A stretch of 64,000 nt of DNA, taken from assembly GCF_963576615.1 (NCBI RefSeq), contig NC_088711.1, positions 21,856,182-21,920,181 of the forward strand. The letters run 5' to 3'. Position numbers and translations under genes: made by a program. Under the pieces are notes generated by a model that was given only the letters and a program-made list of their open reading frames with translations, had not been told where the DNA came from and did no database searches. Below are positions 1 to 13,700 of the stretch, in pieces. Source of the DNA: Watersipora subatra. Lineage: Eukaryota > Bryozoa > Gymnolaemata > Cheilostomatida > Watersiporidae. The number at the start of each line of letters is the position of its first letter. Positions within the stretch are counted from its first letter, which is position 1.

Positions 1-1541
1 GACAAATAAATAGCGGAAAACTACACAAGATCTTACTTCACAATATAATTCGACCTTTTAATACAGATTTTAGTTTCTTTTATTTCATCATTTTTGTTGA
101 GAATTCTAATAAATAGTAATTTATTAAAGCACTTTTGTTTGTGAAATATTAGAATCAAGTCTTGAGTTCTTTACTAAATTCAAATACGATTAAAACTTTC
201 ATATACAGTCATATGCCAAAGTATGGAGTCACCCAGTTATTTTTCATATTCTTTCCTTTCCAGACTCAATAACTTCTCTCTAATTCGATAACCTTGTATA
301 TCAATCTAATCCTCAAAGTGCGCTCTTTCTTTTGATGCTAATCTCTTTGCTATGAAAAACATCACAATTTTGCTAACAGCTCAACTCTTCAAAGTCGAAA
401 TTATTTAAAAAAAAACTCAAAAGTCGACGCGGCCATATAAATCTGTCATAACATGAAAATTAATTGGAAAACTGAAAATTGCATCTTTTTCAGCACAAAA
501 TATCATTTCTAATGGTTTATAAAATAGCTAGCTTTACAAAATTCTTCTATTCCATAAAAATGGAAAAACAAAATGGTTTAGTGAAATAATTTCTAAATCA
601 ACCCTAAAGTGCAGGAGATTACTGACTATAAAACAAAAAAATAATGTTATACATGTTTTGCGACCTATTATGTTAGTCATATACATCATAGTGAGCACTG
701 AAACCTGTCATCTTATTAGCTTTATTATTTCACAATACAGAGGAAATGTTTCCATCAAGTACCACGGAGAGCTATGAGTAGGATTGTAGAAGTTGTCTGA
801 TCAATGCTCGTTTGTATTTGTTGAAGCTTAGATTTAGGAGGTTTTTTGAGAGTTTGTATAAAATAAAAGTGTTGACTTGGGCTAGTTCTATTTTAGCTAA
901 AAAAATGCGTTTCTAGACCTAATACTTACTGAGAAACTTCTGAAACTAAAAGCGCCTGTAAAAAAGGTAGTTGGGTAAGGGTAACTAACCAATCAGATCG
1001 GTTGATCAAAAACTTTGCTAAAATGCTTTTGATTGAAGGAAACAAAATCAGAAACTCCTGGAGATTTCACATAACAAAATTCATGTAGATTGTGTTACTC
1101 ATTTCATAGCAACAACAAAAATTAAACCAGACACTTGGCTCCAACAACTTTGCTTTCGTTTTTTATTACTAATTTTGTAAGAATAAAAAAACACTCAATT
1201 GGGGAAAATAGGGTTTCAAATAGAGTGTGTATCTAGTAGAGAGTTTGGTGGAGAACACAATTAAAAATTATTTAGCTATTGTTAGTGGTTGCCATAAAAC
1301 AACCAGATGAACGACGCAATGTTAACAAACCGGCGGGAGCGGCTTGCCAACTTTAAAGAGTTAATACCTCAGTCACCAGCAATCTTCAAAAATTATGGTT
1401 TTATCGCTGAGCTTTGAAATGTATATTTTTTGTCTGAATAAAACGTCAATCAAAGATATACAATAGAGATCCTAAAAATTAGCTCTATCGTATGCATGCT
1501 TGGATGCACATCAGACTAGCACAATGTATTTATTCAATTAC
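1..1541. other. AT-rich stretch with no visible exon
   Basis: No convincing exon on either strand. It is probably the next intron of the large minus-strand gene, since the exon ending at 1542 is in phase 1 and must continue to the left. Confidence 0.4.
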
Positions 1542-1711
1542 CTGCACCAAGTTTGGCGACACTAGCATCATTGAAAGCATCTTCACAAGATTCCACCTCA
1601 GAGATTGTCACGTCAAATACCACAACGATCTTGCAAGCGCCTAGAAATGTTGCCGATAGAATCTGCGGAGCAGGTGCAGTGAAGACAAGTTGTTGGGTCG
1701 TGTATACAGCT
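1542..1711 (-). CDS. Large secreted protein, exon 29 (REJ-like start); gene continues off the left edge
   Basis: Includes APAPQILSATFLGACKIVVV and VESCEDAFNDASVAKLG. A P-x-[LI]-x-SA-x-F...-[IV]-x-V-x-F-D...C...F...LG pattern after IPT domains resembles the REJ-type region of polycystin-1-like proteins; this is a judgement from memory. Acceptor GTGTTTTAG, donor GTAATT, phase 1 out, so at least one more exon must follow. Confidence 0.75.
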
Positions 1712-4700
1712 CTAAAACACAAGTGCAATGAGCAAACACCTACCGGTGTGAAAATGAAAAAATGGAAATGAGATTTTTACAGGCAAACGGGGCACACTTA
1801 CCGTTCCTCAGGAAATACAAATCGTGGGTCATTAATAGCAAAGGAGACATCGAGGGTTATTCCAAAGTCTAGCTGCTTACGTAAGGAAGTTGGAATGATG
1901 CAATGGACAGTCGTTGAGTCTATCACCTGCAAAAGAATAGCTAGTAGCTCAAAGGAGGTTTACGGAAACTGCGAATTAAAAATTATTTAAATAGCTTTGC
2001 GTATAACTTTGCTAACACATGGCATCTATGACTCGCCTACCTTTGCTTCAACAACCGCTACAGAGTCAGCGGTTCTACAATCTTTGCTAATTCTTGCAGG
2101 GCAGTTGGTGAAACAAACTTCATCACCCGTAGACACAAAGCCTGTACCAGTCATAACTACCTGGATAGAGCAAATAGCCAAGTTTGTCATCATAGGAGCT
2201 TTGAGAATAGTGAACAGAGTCTAGTCTAACAACATAACTAACAACAATTGTTAGTCTACTGTTTCATCAAACAGATATCACTATATCATGATTTAGAGAT
2301 AAATTAAGACTTAGAGATAAACTTAAACAAAATTTTAAAAGATTTTATGAGAAAGTATTGGTATTTTTAATCATTTGCAACTGTTTTTGATGTTTGAGGT
2401 GGTCTGACGACTAAGATGTTTCAAGATAGAAATTGACACAACTTGATCACTGTTTAAATGCTCAGATCAAACGAAAGTGTGATTATGACATCTACAGTTG
2501 CAAATAGACTGACAGAATAGAAACACGTAACACTTCAACGCAAAAACTGATATCAACTATAGCAAAGATAGCAATTAGTGATGACATTTCAAGAGCCATT
2601 TTTCTTCTGAGAATTTTAACCAGAATCAACCAATTTTAATTTTAAAACATCTTGGCAGTCAGATCACTTCAAACATCAAAAACAATCACAGATGGTAGAA
2701 AAATGCCGATAATTTCTGATAAAATCTACTAAAATTTTGTGCAGGTTCATCTTTAACGACTGCTAGTGCATCGGTCATACTTTGTTGACCTCATCTGACT
2801 GCACAAATGAAACCGTAATATTTACTATAGTAAGGGCTGCGTTTGTCAGACTGTCCGAAGCCATGCTTAGAGCTTGGAAAAAAAGATTGCTCTCTACTGG
2901 ATTAGAACTCATGTTTTTCATATTGTTATACCAACACTCTACTACTTGCACCAATCATCAGCCTTCCTATATTTCAGAATAACTGTGCTGTTACTTGTTA
3001 CACGCTCCCTCACAATTACTCATTGGACACCGGACTGCCAGAGTACTAGTGTCTGATAATGTACACTATTACACAAATGCTAACATTCGTATATACGCCA
3101 GCCATTGCTTGCTTTTCATAGAAATCACTTATGGTTTACACATCTGTATCAGCGGTACACAAATTACTCTGCATTTCAAAAAATATTTGATTACAGTTTC
3201 TTTAATATACAAATCATTCAACATGTGATTTTAAACTTGTGCAAATAGTTGACTCAACACATGAAGAAATTTCAAAGATGAGAAATTTTTAAATTTTTAA
3301 AGGAAGACAGTTTTGTCAGTGTAAAAAATTTAAATTATGAAAGTTAAAAAGCAATTAACAGGCTGAGATGGTTTCAAGCTGATATAGAGTATGAGTAAAT
3401 TACTAGGCCACATCTCTATTACCACCTCTACCTGCAAACTATATCTCTATCGACACCTCTACCTGCAAACTATAGCTCTATTACCACCTCTACCTGCAAA
3501 CTATAGCTCTATTACCACCCCTACCTGCAAACCATATCTCTATTACCACCTCAACCTGCAAACCATCTATTAACTTTATTGCCAAGACTACATCTCCAGT
3601 TGCCTTTAAAGTAAAAGTAAAGTGACAATAAAATATTTTTTTATTAATTATTACTTTAAAAATTTAGTTTTTAATTGTGCATGTATTTATGCTATCCATA
3701 TTAATGTTATATGAGCTGTTTATTGAAGGGTTACTGTAGCATTTGCATAGACGTAAGGAGTAATCTATCTTCCACTACTGCTCTCCTAATTCAACCAATG
3801 AAGTTGCGAGTGAAAACCACTAATACTTAGAGCTGGAGACCTTACCTCACCAGGAATATTTCCGATCTCAATCGTGCTTGGAGACAATGAGGTTACCTCA
3901 GGAAGGATGACATTAAACATTGCACTAGTGACTGTACTCTCTGACCCATCAATAACACACCTGTAAGTGAGAGACAAACCTGAATGCATAACAGTATTGT
4001 GATTAATGCAGCGTTAGTTGAACCCACATATCAGTTTTATACTGTCTTATTATATCAATATTACTTCAATCTGTTGATCTTCGGTGTGGCGAACTTACAG
4101 TCTGGTGAACTTACAGTCTGGCGAACTTACAGTCTGGCGAACTTACAGTCTGGCGAACTTACAGTAGTAGTGTCCGAAATAAACGGGACCTCTTGTTGGA
4201 AACTAAAATTCTCATTTACAAAATTGTTACTCATAGTGAATTTAGTCAATAACCATAAATTACATAGTAAATAAATCCTCATTTGATCATGATTTCAAAT
4301 ATTTAAAGCAAACAGCAGTAAAATTATGCTTTTTAATGATTATGTAGGCTAAATTCTGAACGTATCATTTTTAATGGTTAACAACCAGTTATGATCATAC
4401 CACATCCATTATAATTTGCTTTTTTTAAGTCATATACAGATACATGACTTAAAATAACAAAATGTACTAAAAAATTGGTGGTTAACTAGCGCCATTTTTA
4501 CATCATATGGTTTTTACTTACATAGCATATTCCCCTGGTTGAGTATCACAATCACCATTACTTACTTTACAGAGTAGGTGCCGACGTTGTCTATAGCTTC
4601 ATATGAGGTGTAGAGGATGGAGCGCCGTAGATTGGCTTCGTCAATTTGAAGGGGAACTGTAACCTGATCGCTCTCTAAAGAGCAGTCTATATCGACAGTG

Positions 4701-7700
4701 TCTAGCAGGTCAGCTCCATATATTGTTATGAAACCTCCAACATTCGGCACCGCGTATTCAGGTTCAAATGAGCCAACAACAGCAGCGCAGCCTAAATAGG
4801 AACATATAGGTACTTGGGCATCACTTCTTTTACAGACAAACCCGTAGCAGCAAAACCATTTTTATCACAGTGTAAGTGAAGAGAACTTACTATTTTTATG
4901 AGCCACAGGCTAATGCAGTTTGGGCTAGAGTCTAGTATCAGACTAGTGCATTGTTTTGCTGCATTCTTAGCAAAACGAACTGCAATTTTAATAACTTTAT
5001 TAAAAACAAACTCGACAACATTTCAAATTCTCTCTGTTAAATATAACCGCCTAAACTACTCTCCAAATAATTCACTGTAGAAGTAATAAAATATCTATCA
5101 GCGTAGAGGGATAAAAGTGGCACCCATGAGTTTACTTGTTGCTTGGCGTGTAAAAGTCTGCACCAAATTGCGTGATAAGTTATAGGCAACCACCTTTATT
5201 GAAAGAGGCATCATCGGTGAAAAGACAACTGCCACACATATCAGTTTCCTTGAGACCATTAGGAACATTCTCACAGTCCAAGCATGAGCTGCTATCTCCA
5301 TGACAGACGTCACACGCATCTTTTGCAAAATCTCGCTCCCTGCCACTAGTTCCTCCAGTACAGTTACCGCATCTGCAAAAATATATGTTAGGCAAATGCT
5401 TTAATCATAAGAGTCAGAACTCAAGAGTAAAATGACCTTCGCATAGGGGCAGCAATAGTCAAGACTAGATGGCAACGATAGAATATATCTCCTTCACAGA
5501 TCAATAAATTTGTTTGCATGGATTGTTTATTTATCTTTCAGCGAAGCTAATGAAACACCCTAAATGTCAATATACAGTCACATCTCGACATATGAGTGCC
5601 AAACATATGAGAAAAATGAAATACGAGGAAAATTCTGAGGAAGTTGTTGCCTTGAGATGCGAAACAAATTAGAAGTACGATCATAGGAGGCGGTTGTCGA
5701 TGTGGTTGCAAGGTGGCCGAGTAGGCGAGAGGCCGCTTACGAGAACACCATTGCTGTCTTTCTCGATCAGTTTGAAAAAGTTTTAAATAGGCTGGCTAAA
5801 AGTCAAGGCAAAAGCAAGCAGGAAGAAGAAACATAAAAAACTCTAAAAATAAAAACAAAATTAGAATTAAGTTTTAGTGTAACATAAGATTAAAACTTAT
5901 TTGTAAGTGTGCATGGTGAGCTAAAATCATTTAAGTTATATTTAAAGTTTATGTTATGTTACATAGTGTCACAAAAGTATAGTATAGTGAATGCATTCCC
6001 GTCAAGTCTCTCTCACCGCTATTAGAAGCTATGGTATGTCTTGAAGGAAAGAACTCCATACAGTATGGAGAATGTAACATAATAATGTTACATTCTATTG
6101 CAGTTCATAATTACTAGATAGGTATTTGTTACTTCGTGAGCGTAGGTACTGAATTACAACAATTAAAAACAGGTTTTTTTTAACTGTAACATCCTGTTTT
6201 TGGGTGGTTTTTAAGAGGATGCAAACGGAGTCATCTGTATTTAGTTATCTTGTATAGAAAAAATCGATTTGCGATACGAGAGTATTGACATATGAACTTG
6301 GCTCTAGAACGCAATAAGCCAGTATTGAGGTATCGTATTGAGCCCGTATCGAGGTATGACTGTACAGCAAGTATAGATATATAATGTATGCAATCTGTAA
6401 TAAGGTCAGATTTGACAGAGTGGTACTTACATGTTGGTACTTACAGTACTTACGTATTGACTAATTACGCTATGCGTACCAACCTAATGCAGTCAGTCCG
6501 TAAACTCTCCCTATTGCTGGTAAGTATTATTACCCTACAAATGCTATAATATTGCTTACGAATCAATCTTGGCTCCACTCCTCCATACTCCATCGCAATA
6601 GACCTCTTGAATTATGGCGTCTGCATCAATGTCAGCAGGAAGACAGGCTCCATCTAACTGATCAAATACCTCAAACACTCCAGAAGTGCAACCACCTTTG
6701 CAGTCCCTCCCGTGGTCAGGGTCGTTGATGCCGGTATTACCGAGAACACAATTGCCGCATTGATTCATTATTGCGTCTGGAAGAAAGTGGAGTTAATATG
6801 TTTTACATATTTCTAGAGCTAGTATAATAGACATAATTATTATTATAACTAGTATAATATACATATTATTAAGTTTCCATGCTTCTAGTAACATCTAGAA
6901 AGCGCTGACGGCAGGTCAAAGGTCAAACTCCATAATGCTGTTTACAAAAGAAAAATAACTAGACAACTAAAATAACTAAACTAACTACAATATATCGGCT
7001 TATATGTGGGGATATATGGTAGATAAACCTCGCAGGAATTTAAATGAGAATAAAGTACATTGTACAACCGCTTATAAGTAAGATGAAAAGATCTAAAGTC
7101 AGGTTTTTTCTATAAAATTCAGTAAAATGCCATATTTATCATAGACAGTTGCTATAAAATAATTCTAGTAGAGACTCTGTTAGTCGTCTAACAAGATATT
7201 GAAGAGGAGCAGGAAGGAATGAAGGGGAAGGAAAAAAGTGTTGTAACAAACATGGCGACCAAATGAGCTGCTCTTGTCATGAATAGCATGGAGCAATCAG
7301 GGAATAGCAATCTCTGAACTACTTCAAAAGTTATAAGCTTGTAGCCGCAGTGTCTTACCTCCATCTTGGTCGCCATTACAGTCAACACATTTTGAACCGT
7401 CTCCTCCACAATCATTACAGATATCAAAAACAAGTGGTACTGGGGAGGCTTTATCGTTGCATCCAAGTCGCATTGCATCTCCACTGATATACACATAGGA
7501 GAGGGCAGATGAATCCCTTGTGCAGTTCTGCGTATACATAAGTACAATCTAGAGACATTAAAAATAATTCAGAGAAATGTCAGTTTTCTGGACTGGTGTT
7601 CTGTAAATGAATCACTGATGACATTTTTAGTCTAAAGGCATTATGAACCAACTACAACTGCCCTCTTCAGGGCCACCAACTTATGCAAAAATTCTTCACA

Positions 7701-10700
7701 GCCAACTATAGCAAACATGATAAATTATAACCACAATAAACCTATAATATTACTTACCAAAACATCCTTGGTTTTCAGTTTCTGTACTAGTAAGCGGCAC
7801 AAGTCTGCATTTTGAGCAGTAAACTAATTCAAATGTGTTTTTAATAACATATTTCAAATAATTATATTTAGATAGATGAGACATTTTGAGACATGAGACA
7901 TAGATGAGACATAGATGAGCTTCATTTTGATATACAATAGGTAGAACTTCAAAGCAATGGCTAGCAACTACGGCAACATATTTATGGAAATTAGCCACAA
8001 TTCTAAGGTGGTCCATTATTTTTCACATTATTGTCTGTTTGAAAATTGTTCAATCTAATGCTCCTTACACCGTTTGTAATTGTTTGAACTATTAGGTTGA
8101 AAAAGATGTTTACTGGCCTCCAACTACAAACTTGAGTTTTAGTAAGGTCATGGGACTCAAAGAAAAGATCAACCAAATGCACAGATGTGTTCAATAAAGA
8201 AAACTGCAAATCTGTTCACCAAGCATGCAAACCTACTTTATGTATCTCTATAAAATGTCTCGTGTACTGTATGTAGTATAGCGTATCACATCTTCTCTAC
8301 ACGGGGAGTAAAACTGCACTTAACTTACTATTCTAGAAGTAATACTAAATGAAAAGCTAAAAAACTCACCAAGCAGAGTGGTAGGGATACGGGCATCATC
8401 TCCCCTTCTTCTCCTTCGACTGATTGATCCCACGCCATAGCATCCCATTTAGTGTCAGAATTATAAGGCCAGAAGGAATCACTAAGGAAATAATTATTGT
8501 GGAGCTTACAAGAAGAGAGATCTTTTAGAGTTACAACTTTATGCCGTACCATTTTATGTCAAACCATTTTATGTCAAACCATTTTATGTCAAACAATTTT
8601 ATATCAAACCATTTTATGTCAAACCATTTATTTGATTTCATTGGCTAACTGTTGCCTTTTTTGTTTTATGATTTTTGTATGGCATAATTTGAAAAACATT
8701 TCTGTTTAAAATGAAATTATTGTCAATAATGTAATACTTACTATGTATATTATACGATGAAAAAATTATATATAGCATATTTATTATATGATATATATTT
8801 ATCATATAATATATATATTATATAATAATATAATACTGTCTGTAGCATGAGTATTTTGCTCCCTTACTTCATTTTGGTTGAGCTCTCTATGAGAAGTGTG
8901 ACAATATTGTCCTTAGTGCAATGAGCTAAGGACAATATTGTCACAAAAATATTGGCCTTAAGAGTACAACAACATAGTTCACATTGTTACGCTCATCACC
9001 TTTGTGATTTGAGCAGTCTTGTGTCACACATTGACTTTCTTAAAGTCTGTGAGACAACTTAGTTGTTTCATGGCAGAAAGTCAATGCTAAATGACAATAG
9101 GAGTTATCTCCCGTGCCTACTCTGAGCTGCGCTAATGAGGCGTAAATAGCTGAAACAGTGCTGCCTGTGGCATGATATATGATGTATAGAATGCTGTATT
9201 TCATATATAGTCGACATATTATATTTAATATATATATATATATATATATATTGGTGATTATATATATATATATATATTGGTGATTATATATATAATCCCT
9301 GATATGATCATCAACAGCTAATTATGTAGTGTAGACAGGCAGCTTGCTATTCACAGACTCACCTGTCTGCAACATTGTGAACATGTAGTAGCAAGTATAT
9401 TGCATCATGGAGACACGTCAAGATTAATGCAACTTTCTTACAAAACCGAAACTGATGCAAACAATTCACGTTAGTAAAATGAATACGAGAGATACACCAA
9501 CTTCTTGTTTTTAAATCAAACAGGAGGAAAAAAGGAGCTGTTCTAAATAAGACATCATTTGAAAGCAATGTAAAGCTTTTATTTAGAATTATAAATATAG
9601 GAGACAATTGCAATTATGTCTCAGCAACAGAGCAACAAATGAGTTGCGTGAAAACATTATGCCAGCAAAGTGAGAGAATGGTTGGATCTACGTATCAACT
9701 ATGTAGCCTTAGCTTCTAAAACACGTTAAATAAAGATCTAGGTGAAAATTGATAATAATAGTGTTTCAACTTTCTCTGTTGCACCCACCAGTGCATTCAA
9801 ATGATGTGAGTGCTTTACTAAAAACTGAGGTCTTCAACACAATTAAACAAAACTGAGCAGGAGTTGTGTGCACATCTTACCTGTGTCTGTTAAAAGATAA
9901 ACATTAATAATGTTTGGCATCAAAGCTTGTGTTGAAATGAATTAATACCTAAACATACATTGCTACCTGATAATTCTTTAAAATTCTCTGAGTGTGTACA
10001 TGTCTTTTATGTGACAGAAGGTATTTACCAGCATGAACCGTGGGAATTGAAAGGTGAGCATACATCTACACCTCAGACCAGTAGGTGTCTATATAAACTA
10101 AATACATGTATTTTAATACGATACAAAAAATTGGGAAAAGTATTTAAAGAAAAAAGTAAACCTTCAAAAACAAAGCTTTTTACAGAATGACCTAGATGAA
10201 AGGAGATGTGTAACCAGCAAACTCAAAGCATTTTATGAAATTTGTTAAGGAACAGACAACTTCACAAGTGTAATTTTCTTGTGAAACGTGTATAGCAGTT
10301 AGGCATGAGCAGAAACTGAGATTAATTAAAAACACAACAAGCTGTCATTGTAATCATGTAGTCGACTGCCGACTCGACTAACTAACACATGCTCCAGGAT
10401 ATGTACTATGCCTGTGACAGGTTCTGGTACCCACAGCTTTTAGAAAATGATGTTTAGGATAGCCTAATATTCGTGAAGAAAAAAAATCTTGTAATTACAA
10501 GTGCATTGCCATTCCATCCGACTTCTAGGATGCAGAACTGCTAAAGAACTTTAGTCAATTGTGTGCCGCTGTCTATCGTAGGAGCAGCGTTATACCACCA
10601 CAACATTACAATAGCTCACAAGTCAGCAGAGAACTACAGTAGAAGCTTCTATGACACAAATTCTAAATGAAGTAAAAAATTTATGCAGATTTTGCTTCGT

Positions 10701-13700
10701 ACTACATAAAAAATTTCATATAACGTAATGTGATAAGTCGGAGCAACTTCTCAAATTAAATTTGAACGGTAACATATCTCACCGCACTTGTGAGAGAAAA
10801 AAAGTACGTATAGTATTATATATATTATGTATACAACTTCCATGATATTTTAGTTCATCGTAATATATTATCAGATGTGTCGACAAAATAGAGAATAAGT
10901 AGCCGCGCAATTATTAACAAATATTTAAAGGCGAACGATTGGTGCAGGTGTTACAGTGTCGGTCTATCAATTTAAATGCCACGAGTTGGAGTATTGTCGA
11001 AAGATATCTTTCATTTTAACCTTGACTTCTGGATATATATAAACAATGAACGGGTAGACACCGCTCTTTTAATAGTAAAAATATACTTTTGGTTTGCTTT
11101 ATTGAGGACATGTAAAATATTTATTATTAGCTTTACTTTGCAGAATAAACTTTGCTGTCTAAAAAAATTAAACAGATCATCATAAACGGGCGTCGAAGAT
11201 GTGCGCTCCCCATCGACTCATTGTAAAATTACTGAAAGCATAGTCTATAAAATCAGATAAATAACCAAATAAATTGATCATAAAAAAGAAAAGTTGTATG
11301 TATACTAATAATATTTCAGTTACGGTACAGCCAACAAATTAAAAATTTAGATCTAATTTTTCCTTTTTGTATGGCTAAAAGGGTGAGTTTAGGACGATCT
11401 TGGAACAGATCAGGCAATTTACATGAATTTCACTGTTTGTATAACGTAAAATCCCTATAATGTAAACATGTATGGAATGGATTATTCACCTTATAAGAGC
11501 ATCTACTGTTGCTGAATAGTTATTTTTACCACCTATTATATATTTCAAAAAAAATTTATCATGCAAAATCTCTCATGTTCAACTGCGGAAGACTTAAAAA
11601 ATCCCAATTTTCAAATTTTCATTATACAGGGGTACATCTAGTATCTAGTAAATACTCAGCAATTAAAATGCATGATCATCAGCATCTCAACATTGCACCC
11701 AAAGAAATAAACTGGCATTGTCATGAATCCAAGCATAAAGCAGTGAGTTATGCATAAAGTTGTTAAACTATTGTGTCAGTCCTCCTCTAAAGAGAATTTA
11801 CTAATGTTTAAATATATATAAATTGGAAACTTTCAGATTTGTAAGCAATTGGTAATTGTAGGTAATTGTAGGTAATTAATCATTGGGCAACAGAGAATTG
11901 ACAACTTCATGTAAAATAGATGTGAATAGAATAGAAATGATACAGCGACAACATATAGCAATAAAAACATACGCATTCTTCAGCTTGAAACGAAGACGAC
12001 TTGAATCTTTGACAGCCTGACATTCATGTGCGAAGTCTCCTTCATAAGCCGGTAAAGTCCCTTCCTGTAGAGCGCTCAATACTTCCTCAAACTTGTTTAA
12101 GTTGTACGCCTGTAATGGCAGTGAACACATTGAATTCTCAAACTGCTCAGTAACTCATGCCAGCATATCTAACAAGTCGTACACAAACACAGCTGTTCAA
12201 TTGCTACAAAACTTTTCTCAATCTTTTCAAAACTTGTTAATTCTTCGTTGTTAGTAACATTAGAAGAAAAATACACTAGCCATGGGAGCCATATAGCAGA
12301 CAGTAATCGAAGCGTGTGTAACACATATGTGGGCTACAAGCAATGCCTATACTCTTTCAGCATAGTTGTTGATGGTATGACCTTGATGATACGACCATGA
12401 CGGTAAGACTTTGTGGCCAACATTTAAACTCATGTAAACCAATTACAATTAGCCATATTCATGTGAACTCCTTTCACGTTACAACACGTTACATACTGGC
12501 AAAATCGAGATAAAAGAACCATAAATGATAGACTTCATTGTCTAAAATGCAGTTAACGCTAAACCAAACAATGAGATGGTATAAAGAAGGGAACATTGAC
12601 AGTATTTGCATATGTAGCCATTTGAGACTTGGCAAGATGCCCATTATTGAACAATATTGATACTCCTGCAACTAGTGTAAGCTTGTAACAAGCTTCAAAT
12701 AAATCTGTAGCAAGTAGAAAAGCACAGGAAATGATTACCCGAGCGATTTGCTTTGGACTAAATGTTGTCATGACACCTTCTGCGAAATTCGCAGAGGGAT
12801 CGGCAACAGAAAGAGCGAACCATGTGTCAGAACCTTCTGGCTTGTACTGGTACACTCCCAGATCTACAAAAAACTCAATTGATAATATGAAATGTTCAAA
12901 ATTATGGAAAGGAGAACTCAGCAGTGCCATAATTTTTTTCAACGCTGTTATAGGTCTACTATCCAGCTACTGGGTTCATCCACTATTTTCGCATTTTATG
13001 GTAAATGAAAAGTAGCACATTCACCGCTAACAACTTTGATATATGACATGACTAGTTGACTACACATCTACTCACCACTATCACTAGCTACTAGTATACA
13101 TGACACGACTAACTGACTACACATCTACTCACCACTATTACTAGCTACTAGTATCTATGATATGACTAGTTGACTACACATCTACTCACCACTATTACTA
13201 GCTACTAGTATATATGACATGACTAGTTGACTACACATCTACTCACGACTATCACTAGCTACTATTATATATGACATGACTAGTTGACTACACATCTACT
13301 CAACACTATCACTAGCTACTAGTATATATGACACAACTAGTTGACTACACATCTACTCATCACTATCACTAGCTACTAGTATATATGACACAACTAGTTG
13401 ACTACACATCTACTCATTACTATCACTAGCTACTAGTACATATGACATGACCAGTTGACCACACAAGCAACCTCGCCACTATCACTCACCGCTGTCTGCA
13501 GCACGCAGGAAGCACAGACCGAGCTTTCCTCCATCAGGGTCAGTAAAGAACTTAGACACTATTTCAGATATCAAGATTCCCTCATTGGTATCCAAGTCGA
13601 GAGGCACCAGTAGTTGAGTCCACATTTTCCGAGGAGAAAATTGTAGATCGTCGAGACCTGACTCGGGCAGTTTTGGAGCGTCGTTTACATTGATGATCTA

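Noticed and set aside
9359-9613. 84-codon minus-strand open frame as an extra exon of the large gene
   Set aside because: Exons 20 and 21 already join in phase across this intron and the frame has no suitable acceptor and donor pair or homology.
12559-12942. 127-codon minus-strand open frame as a complete gene
   Set aside because: Only 12739-12863 is coding; the rest is intron on both sides of canonical splice sites.
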